This document shows, piece after piece, positions 1-8,751 of a DNA stretch of 64,000 bases. This DNA is from an uncultured Bacteroidota bacterium. GTDB lineage: Bacteria; Bacteroidota; Bacteroidia; Flavobacteriales; Flavobacteriaceae. The notes beneath the pieces are model-generated. The model had not been told where the DNA came from. It was given only the letters and a program-made list of their open reading frames with translations, and searched no databases. Each line of letters starts with the position of its first letter. Positions within the stretch are counted from its first letter, which is position 1. A program made the translations under genes and the position numbers. The stretch spans positions 124,001-188,000 of the forward strand of contig CACNQM010000001.1 in NCBI GenBank assembly GCA_902622595.1, written 5' to 3'.

Positions 1-1
1 A

Positions 2-1210
2 TTCATTGAAAAGGATTGTAAGCTTTTTCATAACATAAAAATCAATAATCAAGTGTGGATGAGCCATGGAGACACAATTACAACATTACCTGATGGTGCA
101 AGAGTTATTGCTAGTACAGACTCTGTAAAAAATGCTGCTTACTCAATCGACTCTCTTAATTTATATGCTTTACAATTTCATCCTGAGGTTTTTCATACAG
201 ATAATGGTCAAAAAATATTTGAAAACTTTTTCATAGAAGAATTAAAATTTATTAAAGAATGGAATCCTGAATCTTTTATTGACAGGACAGTTAAAGAATT
301 GAAATCAGAAATATTAGATGAAAAAGTAATTTTAGGTCTCTCGGGTGGAGTAGACTCCAGTGTAGCTGCAATTATACTTGATAGAGCAATAGGTAAGAAT
401 TTACATTGCATTTTTATAAATAATGGTCTTTTAAGAAAAAATGAATATGATGAAGTATTAGACCAATATATTGGAATGGGTTTAAATGTCAAAGGTGTTG
501 ACGCATCGGATCAATTCATAAGTGGTCTTAAAGGTGTGATTGATCCTGAGAGGAAGAGAAAGATAATTGGTAATACATTTATTGATGTGTTTGATGAAGA
601 ATCAAAAAAAATATCCAATGCAAAATGGCTTGCTCAAGGAACTATTTATCCAGATGTAATTGAATCAATCTCTGTAAAAGGACCATCTGCAACTATTAAG
701 TCTCACCATAATGTTGGTGGTCTTCCCGAAAAAATGAATCTAAAGGTCATTGAGCCTCTTAAGATGTTATTTAAAGATGAAGTAAGAAAAATTGGTAACT
801 CTCTAAAAATGCCTCAAGAAATACTATCTAGACATCCCTTTCCAGGTCCAGGTCTTGGAATAAGAATTCTTGGAGAAGTTGACTATGAAAGTATAGCGCT
901 TATTCAGGAAGCTGATAAAATTTATATTGATGCTCTAAAAAAATGGGATCTCTACAATAAAATTTGGCAAGCTGGCTCTATACTATTACCTATTAAAAGT
1001 GTCGGTGTAATGGGGGATGAAAGAACTTATGAAAGATGTGTTGCATTAAGGGCAGTAGTCTCAACTGATGGAATGACTGCAGATTGGTTTGAATTTTCAA
1101 ATGATTTCTTGAAAGAGGTTTCCAATAATATTATTAATAAAGTTAAAGGAATAAATAGAGTTGTTTATGATATAAGTTCTAAACCTCCTGCAACAATTGA
1201 GTGGGAATAA
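2..1210 (+). CDS. guaA: GMP synthase (glutamine-hydrolysing), 5' end cut off by window
   Basis: GuaA converts XMP to GMP with ATP and glutamine, the last step of guanine nucleotide synthesis in the cytoplasm. The reading frame is open from base 2, so about the first 110 of roughly 510 residues lie outside the window. The end of the amidotransferase domain is visible (VWMSHGD, then QFHPEV with the catalytic His and Glu). It is followed by the ATP-pyrophosphatase loop [10 protein letters not shown] near bases 334-363, and the C-terminal dimerisation domain ends in KPPATIEWE, which is typical of the family. The next gene starts 7 bases downstream, so the two are probably cotranscribed. Confidence 0.97.
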   Translation, partial: FIEKDCKLFHNIKINNQVWMSHGDTITTLPDGARVIASTDSVKNAAYSIDSLNLYALQFHPEVFHTDNGQKIFENFFIEELKFIKEWNPESFIDRTVKELKSEILDEKVILGLSGGVDSSVAAIILDRAIGKNLHCIFINNGLLRKNEYDEVLDQYIGMGLNVKGVDASDQFISGLKGVIDPERKRKIIGNTFIDVFDEESKKISNAKWLAQGTIYPDVIESISVKGPSATIKSHHNVGGLPEKMNLKVIEPLKMLFKDEVRKIGNSLKMPQEILSRHPFPGPGLGIRILGEVDYESIALIQEADKIYIDALKKWDLYNKIWQAGSILLPIKSVGVMGDERTYERCVALRAVVSTDGMTADWFEFSNDFLKEVSNNIINKVKGINRVVYDISSKPPATIEWE

Positions 1211-1217
1211 AGCATAT

Positions 1218-1730
1218 ATGGAAGAACTACATAATTCATTTAAACCAATGTTAACTCCAAAACAAATGCTCCATAAGGGTATCTTTGGAGGAACATATTT
1301 TAATCAGCTTGTTGACCATAGAATCTTTCCAAGAGATTGGTTCGATAATCTCGATGAATCTTATTATTTGTCAAAAAAATATTTAGTAAAAATTAATTTA
1401 TTTAAAATTAAATCTGGACAATCTCAGGAAGAATGGGAAGCGAAAGGGTGGATACATAAAGATGATCCGCGAGGCTGGTTTGAATGGTATTGTAAGTATT
1501 ATAAAGGAAGACGTCACGAGGATGATATAAGACAAATAAAAAGATGGCTAGCATTCTGTGGTCCAAAGGGGAGATTTAGAAATTCTATTTATAATAAAAT
1601 ATATAAGTCTGGTTTAGGAATAGAAAATTCAAAGGATATTTCTCCTAGAATTCAACAGTCTTTATTACATTGGTCATACATAGTTAATAATGAGCATTAT
1701 GAATTATGGAAACTTGAAAGACAGAAATAA
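1218..1730 (+). CDS. Conserved protein of unknown function, aromatic-rich, 170 aa
   Basis: I do not recognise a named family with confidence. The protein is soluble, with no signal peptide or membrane segment, and is rich in Trp, Tyr, Lys and Arg. Notable blocks are GIFGGTYFNQ near the N terminus, a central WEAKGWIHKDDPRGWFEWYC and then YYKGRRHEDDIRQIKRW. The dense conserved-looking aromatic and charged residues suggest a folded ligand- or nucleic-acid-binding protein, but this is only inference. I chose the ATG at 1218. A TTG at 1197 in the same frame would overlap guaA by 14 bases. It lies between guaA and the LysM/PBP1 gene, with 7 and 0 bases between them, so it is likely in the same transcript. 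Confidence 0.8.
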   Translation: MEELHNSFKPMLTPKQMLHKGIFGGTYFNQLVDHRIFPRDWFDNLDESYYLSKKYLVKINLFKIKSGQSQEEWEAKGWIHKDDPRGWFEWYCKYYKGRRHEDDIRQIKRWLAFCGPKGRFRNSIYNKIYKSGLGIENSKDISPRIQQSLLHWSYIVNNEHYELWKLERQK

Positions 1731-3119
1731 GTGAAAAAAGTATTTATTCTTTTATTTATAACATTAAATCCAATATTTCCACAAAATATTGTGTCCGATA
1801 CGATTATTCACGAAGTTGAGAGAAAAGAAACACTTTTTTCAATTTCACAGAAATATAAAGTTAATATAAATGATTTACTTGAACTTAATCCAAAACTCAG
1901 AGAATCAAGATTAAAAAGAAAATCAAAAATTTTAATTCCAGTATTTAAGTCAATTAAAGAATCAATATTAGTTAAAAAAGACTCATTAATTAAAGATGAT
2001 AACTTATCTAGGCTAGACTCAATTTTTGTAAAAAAAAGAAAAAAAAATAGTCAATTAAATCTCTCAGTCCTACTTCCATTTAGATCTAATACAGTTAACT
2101 ATGATTCAATTAAGGAAGTTGAGTCTTTATTTGAGGACAGAAACTTGTATACTATTACCCTAGATTTTTACTCTGGTATTTTGTATGCGATTGAAGATTT
2201 AAAGGAATTAAATATTTCAGTCAATCTTAATGTTTTTGATACCGAGAATTCATTAAATAAATTAAATGACATATCATCTAATGATTTAGTTAGAGATTCA
2301 GACGTAATTATTGGACCATTAATCCCCAGAAACTTTGAAACATTTTCAAATATTGAATTACTTGAATCAATTCCAAAAGTATTTCCTCTGTCAACTATCC
2401 CAATTAAGATAATAAAAGGTGTAATTCAATCAGTCACACCAAAAAAACTTTTGAGAAACAGAATGATAAATTATTTAGATGAAAATTTAAATAGAGAGGA
2501 TAATATTGTAATAATAGCTGATTCTTTAAATAACGAAATTGATTCCAAGCTATCAGAAATCTTCCCTAATTCAACTAAAATAAAACCAGAATTTGAAGGC
2601 TACATTTTACCAGAACTTTTAGATTCACTTTTGGTTGATTCTCTGCCAAATAAGGTAATTGTGGAATCTGAAATATTTACATTGATATCTAGTGTTGTAT
2701 CACAACTTAACTCACAAATTACTTCTGAAAGAGATGTTAAATTATACACTACGTATAGAGGTAATCAATATGATGATCCAAGTATTAATATAAAAGATCT
2801 AGGAAATTTAGCTTTTACATACACTTCAATTTCAAAAAAAATGAATAATGATTCTATTACAAAATTCGAAAATGGATATTTAAACTTGTTTGGGAGTCTC
2901 CCCAATAAAGATGTTATAAGGGGCTATGATGTTACAAAAGATATATTACTTAGGGTTTTAATTGATAAAAATTTAAATAGAACTACTAATTATGACGAGC
3001 AATCATACATTGAATCTAAATTTTTATACAAAAAAGATACTCTGGGTGGTTTTTACAACTCCTCTATGTTTATTCTTAGGCATAGAGAGTATGATATTGA
3101 AGAGATTATTGAACAATAA
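1731..3119 (+). CDS. LysM domain protein with PBP1-like receptor domain
   Basis: The 462-residue envelope protein starts with GTG directly after the previous stop codon. Residues 1-18 look like a signal peptide (KKVFILLFITLNPIFPQ). One LysM peptidoglycan-binding motif follows at about 25-71 (VERKETLFSISQKYKVNINDL to ILIPVF). After a Lys/Ser-rich linker, residues 95-462 resemble the periplasmic binding fold of amino-acid ABC receptors (LPFRSN, DFYSGI, DVIIGPLIPRN). In Flavobacteriia such LysM/PBP1 proteins are commonly found between guaA and pyrG. It probably acts at the cell wall. Its ligand is unknown, and no transporter partner is encoded nearby. Confidence 0.85.
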   Translation: MKKVFILLFITLNPIFPQNIVSDTIIHEVERKETLFSISQKYKVNINDLLELNPKLRESRLKRKSKILIPVFKSIKESILVKKDSLIKDDNLSRLDSIFVKKRKKNSQLNLSVLLPFRSNTVNYDSIKEVESLFEDRNLYTITLDFYSGILYAIEDLKELNISVNLNVFDTENSLNKLNDISSNDLVRDSDVIIGPLIPRNFETFSNIELLESIPKVFPLSTIPIKIIKGVIQSVTPKKLLRNRMINYLDENLNREDNIVIIADSLNNEIDSKLSEIFPNSTKIKPEFEGYILPELLDSLLVDSLPNKVIVESEIFTLISSVVSQLNSQITSERDVKLYTTYRGNQYDDPSINIKDLGNLAFTYTSISKKMNNDSITKFENGYLNLFGSLPNKDVIRGYDVTKDILLRVLIDKNLNRTTNYDEQSYIESKFLYKKDTLGGFYNSSMFILRHREYDIEEIIEQ

Positions 3120-3143
3120 TCTATTAAATACCTTAATATTTTG

Positions 3144-3151
3144 TAAATTTG
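3144..3151 (+). promoter_or_regulatory. Probable -7 box of pyrG promoter
   Basis: TAAATTTG matches the Bacteroidota -7 consensus TAnnTTTG. It ends 25 bases before the pyrG ATG, in the 57-base gap after the LysM gene. I see no clear -33 TTG at the usual 19-21 base spacing. Transcription would start near 3156-3158, inside the paired TCCGGA element. Confidence 0.55.
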
Positions 3152-3152
3152 A

Positions 3153-3177
3153 GTCCGGAAATATTACTTTGTCCGGA
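3153..3177 (+). promoter_or_regulatory. Paired GTCCGGA element overlapping the pyrG start codon
   Basis: GTCCGGA occurs twice with an 18-base period (3153-3159 and 3171-3177). TCCGGA is its own reverse complement, so the copies can also fold as a 6-bp hairpin with a 12-base loop (3154-3159 with 3172-3177). The last paired base is the A of the pyrG ATG. In such A+T-rich DNA two GC-rich copies at a start codon stand out. It could be an operator or an RNA hairpin masking the start. The function is inference. Confidence 0.45.
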
Positions 3178-4790
3178 TGAATAAACCTAAATATATTTTT
3201 GTTACTGGTGGTGTTACATCTTCTCTTGGAAAGGGTATTGTATCTGCCTCATTAGCAAGACTTCTTCAGGCTCAAGGCTTAAATGTTTCAATTCAAAAGC
3301 TAGATCCATACATTAACGTTGACCCCGGGACATTAAATCCATATGAGCATGGTGAGTGTTATGTTACTGAAGATGGTGCTGAAACTGATTTGGATTTAGG
3401 TCATTATGAAAGGTTTTTAAGTATTAATACTTCACAAAAAAATAATATTACAACTGGAAAAATTTATCAAAATGTAATTGAAAAAGAGAGGAAAGGAGAG
3501 TTTCTAGGTAAAACAGTTCAAGTAATACCTCACATTACAAATGAGATTAAGGAAAATATTAGAAATCTTAATATTAAAAATAATTTAGATATAATAATTA
3601 CTGAAATTGGTGGTACAGTTGGTGATATAGAGTCATTACCATTTTTGGAGGCAGTCAGACAAGTTATTTATGAAGAAGGTCCAGAAAACTCAATGGTTAT
3701 TCATCTAACGTTAATACCTTACTTATCTGCAACAGGAGAATTAAAAACAAAGCCAACACAACATTCAGTTAAAACTCTTATGGAATTGGGTCTAAAGGCA
3801 GATGTTTTGGTATGTAGAACAGAAAAAGTGTTATCTGATGAAATAAAAAATAAATTGGCATTATTTTGTAATGTTCGATTTGACTGTGTAATTCAGTCTA
3901 TTGACGAAGAGACTATTTACGATGTTCCTATTAAAATGATGGATGAAGGACTAGATAAGGTAACACTGGAAAAGTTTAACATAAAAGAATCCGAGCCTAA
4001 TCTTGATAAATGGAAAAATTTCCTACATAAACTAAAGAATCCAACTCATCAAATAAACATTGGCCTAGTTGGTAAATATGTTGAGTTAGATGATTCATAT
4101 AAATCAATTCTAGAATCTCTTATTCATGCAGGAGCTGAAAATGAGGTTAAGGTAGTTGTTAATTCAATTCATTCTGAATATTTAGATAAAGAAAATATTT
4201 TAAAAAATTTAAGTCAATTAGATGGGATTATTGTTGCTCCAGGTTTTGGTCAACGAGGTCTTGATGGAAAAATTCTAGCTGTTGAGTATGCTAGAGTAAA
4301 TAAGATACCTTTTCTTGGAATATGTCTAGGAATGCAAATGGCTGTAATAGAATATGCCAGAAATGTAAAAAAGATTAGGTACGCTAACTCAACAGAAATC
4401 TCTGAGAAATGTAAAGATCCTGTTATAGATTTAATGACATCACAAAAAGAAATTATTAATAAGGGCGGAACCATGAGGCTTGGAGCCTGGGATTGTGAAA
4501 TAGAAAAAAATACAAAATCTTATAAATCTTATAAGAAAAAATTAATTTCAGAGAGACATAGACATAGATATGAATTTAACAATAGTTACTCAGATAGAAT
4601 CTTTGATGATAAATTTATAGTTGCAGGATCGAATCCTGATACAAAACTTGTTGAAATAGTTGAAAATATTGATCATCCATGGTTTGTTGGAGTTCAATTT
4701 CATCCAGAATATAAAAGTAGTGTTTATAAACCTCATCCAATTTTTGTAAACTTTGTAAAAGCTAGTTTAAAAAAATATTTAAATAAATAA
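3177..4790 (+). CDS. pyrG: CTP synthase
   Basis: PyrG aminates UTP to CTP using glutamine and ATP in the cytoplasm. At 537 aa it has the usual length. The N-terminal synthetase domain opens with KYIFVTGGVTSSLGKG, which holds the P-loop, followed by LDPYINVDPGTLNPYEHGE. The C-terminal class I amidotransferase domain has the nucleophile elbow GICLGMQ (Cys383) and the His-Glu pair in VQFHPEYKS near residue 515. yidC follows after 2 bases. A paired TCCGGA element touches the start codon and may control initiation. pyrG is often regulated by pyrimidine supply in other bacteria, but that mechanism is not demonstrated here. Confidence 0.98.
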   Translation: MNKPKYIFVTGGVTSSLGKGIVSASLARLLQAQGLNVSIQKLDPYINVDPGTLNPYEHGECYVTEDGAETDLDLGHYERFLSINTSQKNNITTGKIYQNVIEKERKGEFLGKTVQVIPHITNEIKENIRNLNIKNNLDIIITEIGGTVGDIESLPFLEAVRQVIYEEGPENSMVIHLTLIPYLSATGELKTKPTQHSVKTLMELGLKADVLVCRTEKVLSDEIKNKLALFCNVRFDCVIQSIDEETIYDVPIKMMDEGLDKVTLEKFNIKESEPNLDKWKNFLHKLKNPTHQINIGLVGKYVELDDSYKSILESLIHAGAENEVKVVVNSIHSEYLDKENILKNLSQLDGIIVAPGFGQRGLDGKILAVEYARVNKIPFLGICLGMQMAVIEYARNVKKIRYANSTEISEKCKDPVIDLMTSQKEIINKGGTMRLGAWDCEIEKNTKSYKSYKKKLISERHRHRYEFNNSYSDRIFDDKFIVAGSNPDTKLVEIVENIDHPWFVGVQFHPEYKSSVYKPHPIFVNFVKASLKKYLNK

Positions 4791-4792
4791 TT

Positions 4793-6580
4793 ATGGAACA
4801 AAATAAATTTGATCCTTTGCAGTTTATTGGGTTTTTGCTAATATCAGCAATTTTAATGTTTTGGTTTTATGACAATCAATCGAGTATGATTGAAAATCAG
4901 CAATTGAGTGAAGCTGAAACTCTAGTGGATGAAACTTACGCAAATTCTAATAAAACCGAAAATTCAATTTCAAATAATTTAAAAATTGATCAAAAATTTG
5001 AAGAAGAGATTATCAGTCTAGAAAATGAAAATATTTTATTCGAAATTAGTACTGGTGGTGCAGAAATTAAAAAAATATTACTCAAAAATTTTTCAAATTA
5101 TGACGAAGAGCCACTTTATCTTGTTGATAACAATAAATCCATTTTTAGTTATGATATACCAATAGGTAGAAACTCTGTAATTAACTCTGCTGATTTAAAC
5201 TATACATACCAGGTTATTAAACCAGGGTCAGAAATCATATTATCCGGTATTATTGACGAACAAAGATCATTGGATTTGACATTTAAATTAGATAAAGACT
5301 CAAGTATTGTCGATTTCCTTATTAAACTAAATGATTCAAACAGGTCAAATAATTATGAGAGTGTAGAGTTGATATGGGGAAGAGACTCTTTTAGAAATTC
5401 TAAGAGTATTGATTATGAAAATAGATATACTTCTCTTGCATATGGGTTTGAAGAAAAAAAAGATTCTTATTTATCTGCTGGGGGATCAACAAATAAAAAT
5501 ATTAATAGTGTAAACTGGATTTCTTTTAGAGAGCATTTTTTTAGTTCAATTCTTATTTTAAAAAATCAAGTCAACGATGTATTTATAAGTTCTGAGGATT
5601 TAGCAGGTAATGAAACTTTAGACAATAAATTTACAAAGAGGTTCCTTGCCAATGTTCCGCTAAATCTTGATTCTGATGATAGTCTTGGCTTCAGTATGTA
5701 TTTTGGCCCAACGGATTATGAGACTCTAAAAGTATATAATTTAAATCTTGAAAATTCTGTTCAAATTGGTTGGGGAATTTTTGGTTGGTTAAATAGATTC
5801 ATCTTCTTTCCACTATTTTCATTTCTTACAAACTATTTTTCATACGGATTATCAATAATCCTAATGACTATAATTGTAAAAGTGGCAATTGCCCCTTTAA
5901 CATACAAATCCTATGAATCTCAAGTTAAAATGAGAGTTTTAAAGCCTGAACTTGAAGTTATTAATGAAAAGTATAAAGATGATCCAATGAAGAAGCAGCA
6001 AGAAACTATGAATCTTTATACTAGATCTGGAGCTAATCCAATGTCTGGATGTTTACCCGCACTTCTTCAAATGCCAATATTTTTTGCACTTTTTGTATTT
6101 TTTCCTGCAGCATTTAGTCTAAGAGGTAAAAGTTTTTTGTGGGCAGACGATTTGTCTTCTTATGACTCAATTCTTGATTTTGGTTTTTCCATTCCTCTTT
6201 ATGGTGACCATATAAGTCTTTTTCCAATTTTAGCATCCATTGCAATTTTTTTCTACACAAAAATGACTACTGGTCAACAAATGATGCCAGCATCTCAAAC
6301 TGGAGGAGTCAATATGAAAGTGATAATGTATATGATGCCAATAATGATGTTATTCTTCTTTAACAATTATGCAAGTGGATTAAGTCTATATTACTTTATC
6401 TCAAACATACTTACTATAGTATTAATGTTAGTCATCAAAAACTTTATTATTGATGATACAAAAATATTAACTCAAATTGAGGAAAATAAGAAAAAACCAC
6501 TTAAAGTAGGTGGTTTCCGAGCTAGGCTTCAAAAAGCTCTAGAGGAAGCTGAGAAACAAAAGAAAAGAAGAGGACAATAA
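4793..6580 (+). CDS. yidC: Membrane protein insertase YidC (Oxa1 family)
   Basis: YidC inserts and folds inner-membrane proteins, alone or with SecYEG. The 595-residue protein has an N-terminal membrane anchor at about 10-27 (FIGFLLISAILMFWFYD). A large beta-rich periplasmic domain spans about 30-330, as in Gram-negative YidC. The conserved five-helix core runs from about 340 to 565, including NPMSGCLPALLQMPIFFALF. A conserved Arg in the first core hydrophilic region cannot be placed with certainty by eye. The tail is strongly basic (EKQKKRRGQ), as often seen for ribosome contact. It starts 2 bases after pyrG and ends 5 bases before mnmA. Confidence 0.97.
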   Translation: MEQNKFDPLQFIGFLLISAILMFWFYDNQSSMIENQQLSEAETLVDETYANSNKTENSISNNLKIDQKFEEEIISLENENILFEISTGGAEIKKILLKNFSNYDEEPLYLVDNNKSIFSYDIPIGRNSVINSADLNYTYQVIKPGSEIILSGIIDEQRSLDLTFKLDKDSSIVDFLIKLNDSNRSNNYESVELIWGRDSFRNSKSIDYENRYTSLAYGFEEKKDSYLSAGGSTNKNINSVNWISFREHFFSSILILKNQVNDVFISSEDLAGNETLDNKFTKRFLANVPLNLDSDDSLGFSMYFGPTDYETLKVYNLNLENSVQIGWGIFGWLNRFIFFPLFSFLTNYFSYGLSIILMTIIVKVAIAPLTYKSYESQVKMRVLKPELEVINEKYKDDPMKKQQETMNLYTRSGANPMSGCLPALLQMPIFFALFVFFPAAFSLRGKSFLWADDLSSYDSILDFGFSIPLYGDHISLFPILASIAIFFYTKMTTGQQMMPASQTGGVNMKVIMYMMPIMMLFFFNNYASGLSLYYFISNILTIVLMLVIKNFIIDDTKILTQIEENKKKPLKVGGFRARLQKALEEAEKQKKRRGQ

Positions 6581-6585
6581 TTTAA

Positions 6586-7779
6586 ATGAAAAAAAATAAA
6601 GTTGTTGTTGCCCTGTCTGGAGGCGTTGACTCAAGTGTAGCTGCATATTTGCTTAAAGATCAAGGATATGATCTAATTGGTTTATTTATGAAAAATTGGC
6701 ATGATGAAACTGTTACAATATCAGATGAATGTCCATGGTTAGATGATAGTAATGATGCAATGCTAGTTGCTGATAAATTAAATATTCCATTTCAGGTTGT
6801 TGATTTAAGTAAAGATTATAAAGAGAAAATAATCGATTATATGTTTGATGAATACTCTAGAGGTAATACACCAAATCCAGATATTTTATGTAACAAAGAG
6901 ATAAAATTTGATATTTTCATGGATATTGCGCTTTCTTTAGGTGCAGATTATGTTGCAACTGGTCATTACTCTAGAATTAAAAAGAATTATAATAATAAAA
7001 ATAGTATTAAATATGAGCTCCATTCAGGAATAGACAAGACTAAAGATCAATCATATTTTTTATGTCAATTAAATCAAGATCAATTAAGTAAGATATTGTT
7101 ACCAATAGGTGATTTGACGAAAAATGAAGTAAGAAAAATTGCAAAAAAAAATAATTTAGTAACAGCTGAAAAAAAAGATTCTCAAGGTTTGTGCTTTGTT
7201 GGAAAAGTTAGCTTACCAGACTTTCTTCAACAAAAACTGAAGAAAAAGAAGGGAAATGTAATTGAAATACCTGGTGATTCTAAACTTTTTGATAAAAAAA
7301 TAAAGTTTGTTAACGAAAATGATAGGCTTTTAAGTTTAACTGATGACATAGATTACTCATTTAAAGATGGAAAAATTATTGGAAAGCACAACGGAGCCTA
7401 TTATTACACTGTAGGTCAGAGAAAAGGTTTAGCTATTGGAGGTTATAAAGATCCGCTATTTGTTATATCAACCAATACTCAGACAAACGAAATATTTGTT
7501 GGAGAGGGAAAAAATCACCCTGGTTTGATTAAAAAGGCTTTGAAGGTTAAATTCTCTGATGTTAATTGGGTAAATGATGATTACAATTTTGAAAATTTAG
7601 GAGATTTAAAACTTAAAGCAAGGATAAGATACAGGCAGAAACTTCAAAAAATTTCTGTTTACAAACATCTTGATTATTTGTTTGTTGAATTTGAAGATTT
7701 TCAAACTGCTGTGACTAAAGGCCAATTCCTTGCTATTTATGATAATTCCCAATTAATTGCCTCAGGAGTAATCTGTTAA
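6586..7779 (+). CDS. mnmA: tRNA-specific 2-thiouridylase MnmA
   Basis: MnmA puts sulfur on C2 of U34 in the wobble position of Lys, Glu and Gln tRNAs, using ATP and a persulfide relay. The 397-residue protein starts with the PP-loop [18 protein letters not shown]. The catalytic cysteine is in NPDILCNKEIKFD, and the second one is in SQGLCFVGKVSLPDF. The motif YYTVGQRKGLAIGG lies in the central domain and a beta-barrel C terminus follows. It is 5 bases after yidC and is probably the last gene of the guaA-pyrG-yidC run. The 103-base gap downstream holds a T-rich/A-rich stretch and the rpsL promoter. Confidence 0.97.
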   Translation: MKKNKVVVALSGGVDSSVAAYLLKDQGYDLIGLFMKNWHDETVTISDECPWLDDSNDAMLVADKLNIPFQVVDLSKDYKEKIIDYMFDEYSRGNTPNPDILCNKEIKFDIFMDIALSLGADYVATGHYSRIKKNYNNKNSIKYELHSGIDKTKDQSYFLCQLNQDQLSKILLPIGDLTKNEVRKIAKKNNLVTAEKKDSQGLCFVGKVSLPDFLQQKLKKKKGNVIEIPGDSKLFDKKIKFVNENDRLLSLTDDIDYSFKDGKIIGKHNGAYYYTVGQRKGLAIGGYKDPLFVISTNTQTNEIFVGEGKNHPGLIKKALKVKFSDVNWVNDDYNFENLGDLKLKARIRYRQKLQKISVYKHLDYLFVEFEDFQTAVTKGQFLAIYDNSQLIASGVIC

Positions 7780-7832
7780 GTTTTTTAATCCTTTTTTTTA
7801 AAAAAACATTCAATTATAGGTACAATAACCAA

Positions 7833-7853
7833 AAAAAAATTTTAAATTTGCAC
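7833..7853 (+). promoter_or_regulatory. rpsL superoperon promoter with 21-bp element shared with rpmE
   Basis: The -7 box TAAATTTG lies at 7843-7850, about 32 bases before the rpsL ATG. The whole stretch 7833-7853 (A-run, TTTT, the box, then CAC) is identical to 48028-48048 upstream of the L31 gene. No TTG is seen at the expected -33 place, so the A-tract may act as an upstream element. This should be the main promoter for the ribosomal block that follows. Confidence 0.6.
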
Positions 7854-7882
7854 GCTTTAATAAGGAATTTAATAGTTATTGT

Positions 7883-8257
7883 ATGCCAACTATATCGCAA
7901 TTAGTAAGAAAAGGTAGGACTTCTTCATCCAAGAAGAGCAAGTCTGTGGCTCTAAATAAATCACCTCAAAAAAGAGGAGTTTGTACTAGAGTTTACACCA
8001 CTACTCCAAAGAAGCCAAACTCAGCAATGAGAAAGGTTGCAAGGGTAAGACTTACTAATGGAAAAGAGGTTAATGCATACATACCAGGTGAAGGTCATAA
8101 CCTACAAGAACACTCTATAGTTTTAGTTAGAGGTGGAAGAGTAAAAGACTTACCTGGAGTTAGATACCATATTGTAAGAGGAGCACTTGACACAGCTGGT
8201 GTAGAGGGGAGACTTCAACGAAGATCCAAGTATGGAGGAAAAAAACCTAAAAAATAA
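7883..8257 (+). CDS. rpsL: 30S ribosomal protein S12
   Basis: S12 lies at the decoding centre of the small subunit. It has 124 residues, the family norm. The block [19 protein letters not shown] carries Lys43, and [11 protein letters not shown] carries Lys88 and Asp89. These match the residues (Lys42, Lys87, Asp88 in E. coli mature numbering) tied to streptomycin response and methylthiolation, so the protein has the wild-type, streptomycin-sensitive pattern. It opens the long ribosomal superoperon, with its own promoter upstream and rpsG 8 bases downstream. Confidence 0.99.
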   Translation: MPTISQLVRKGRTSSSKKSKSVALNKSPQKRGVCTRVYTTTPKKPNSAMRKVARVRLTNGKEVNAYIPGEGHNLQEHSIVLVRGGRVKDLPGVRYHIVRGALDTAGVEGRLQRRSKYGGKKPKK

Positions 8258-8265
8258 TTCCCTAA

Positions 8266-8742
8266 ATGAGAAAGAAACAATCCAAAAAAAGAGCTCTATT
8301 ACCTGATCCTAAGTTTAATGATCAGCTGGTTACAAGGTTTGTTAATAATCTCATGCTACAGGGTAAAAAATCTACTGCTTTTAAAGTATTCTACGATGCA
8401 ATTGATATAGTAGAAAGCAAGAAAGAGGATGATGAAAAATCTTCATTAGAACTATGGAAAGATGCTCTTTCTAATGTCATGCCACACGTAGAGGTTAGAA
8501 GCAGAAGGGTTGGGGGTGCTACTTTTCAAATACCAACCCCAATTAGACCTGACAGAAAAATTTCAATTGCAATGAAATGGTTAATTTCTTCCTCAAGAAA
8601 AAGAAATGAAAAGTCCATGGCAGTTAAATTAGCTCAAGAAATTCTTGCTGCTGCAAAAGAAGAGGGAGCTGCTGTCAAGAAAAGAGTCGATACACACAAA
8701 ATGGCTGAAGCAAACAAAGCCTTTTCACACTTTAGATTTTAA
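8266..8742 (+). CDS. rpsG: 30S ribosomal protein S7
   Basis: S7 nucleates assembly of the 30S head and contacts the E-site tRNA. The 158-residue chain has the family blocks [39 protein letters not shown] and the C-terminal [20 protein letters not shown]. The order rpsL-rpsG-fusA is the classical str operon, here without tuf. It lies 8 bases after rpsL and 9 before fusA. Confidence 0.99.
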   Translation: MRKKQSKKRALLPDPKFNDQLVTRFVNNLMLQGKKSTAFKVFYDAIDIVESKKEDDEKSSLELWKDALSNVMPHVEVRSRRVGGATFQIPTPIRPDRKISIAMKWLISSSRKRNEKSMAVKLAQEILAAAKEEGAAVKKRVDTHKMAEANKAFSHFRF

Positions 8743-8751
8743 CATTCAATT

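Noticed and set aside
1197-1217. TTG start of the unknown gene inside guaA
   Set aside because: It would overlap guaA and give seven unsupported residues. ATG 1218 fits better, though this is not proven.
7780-7807. GTTTTTT / AAAAAAC pair after mnmA as a terminator
   Set aside because: It is only an A/T stretch with one GC pair. It may weakly stop transcripts but cannot be told from composition.
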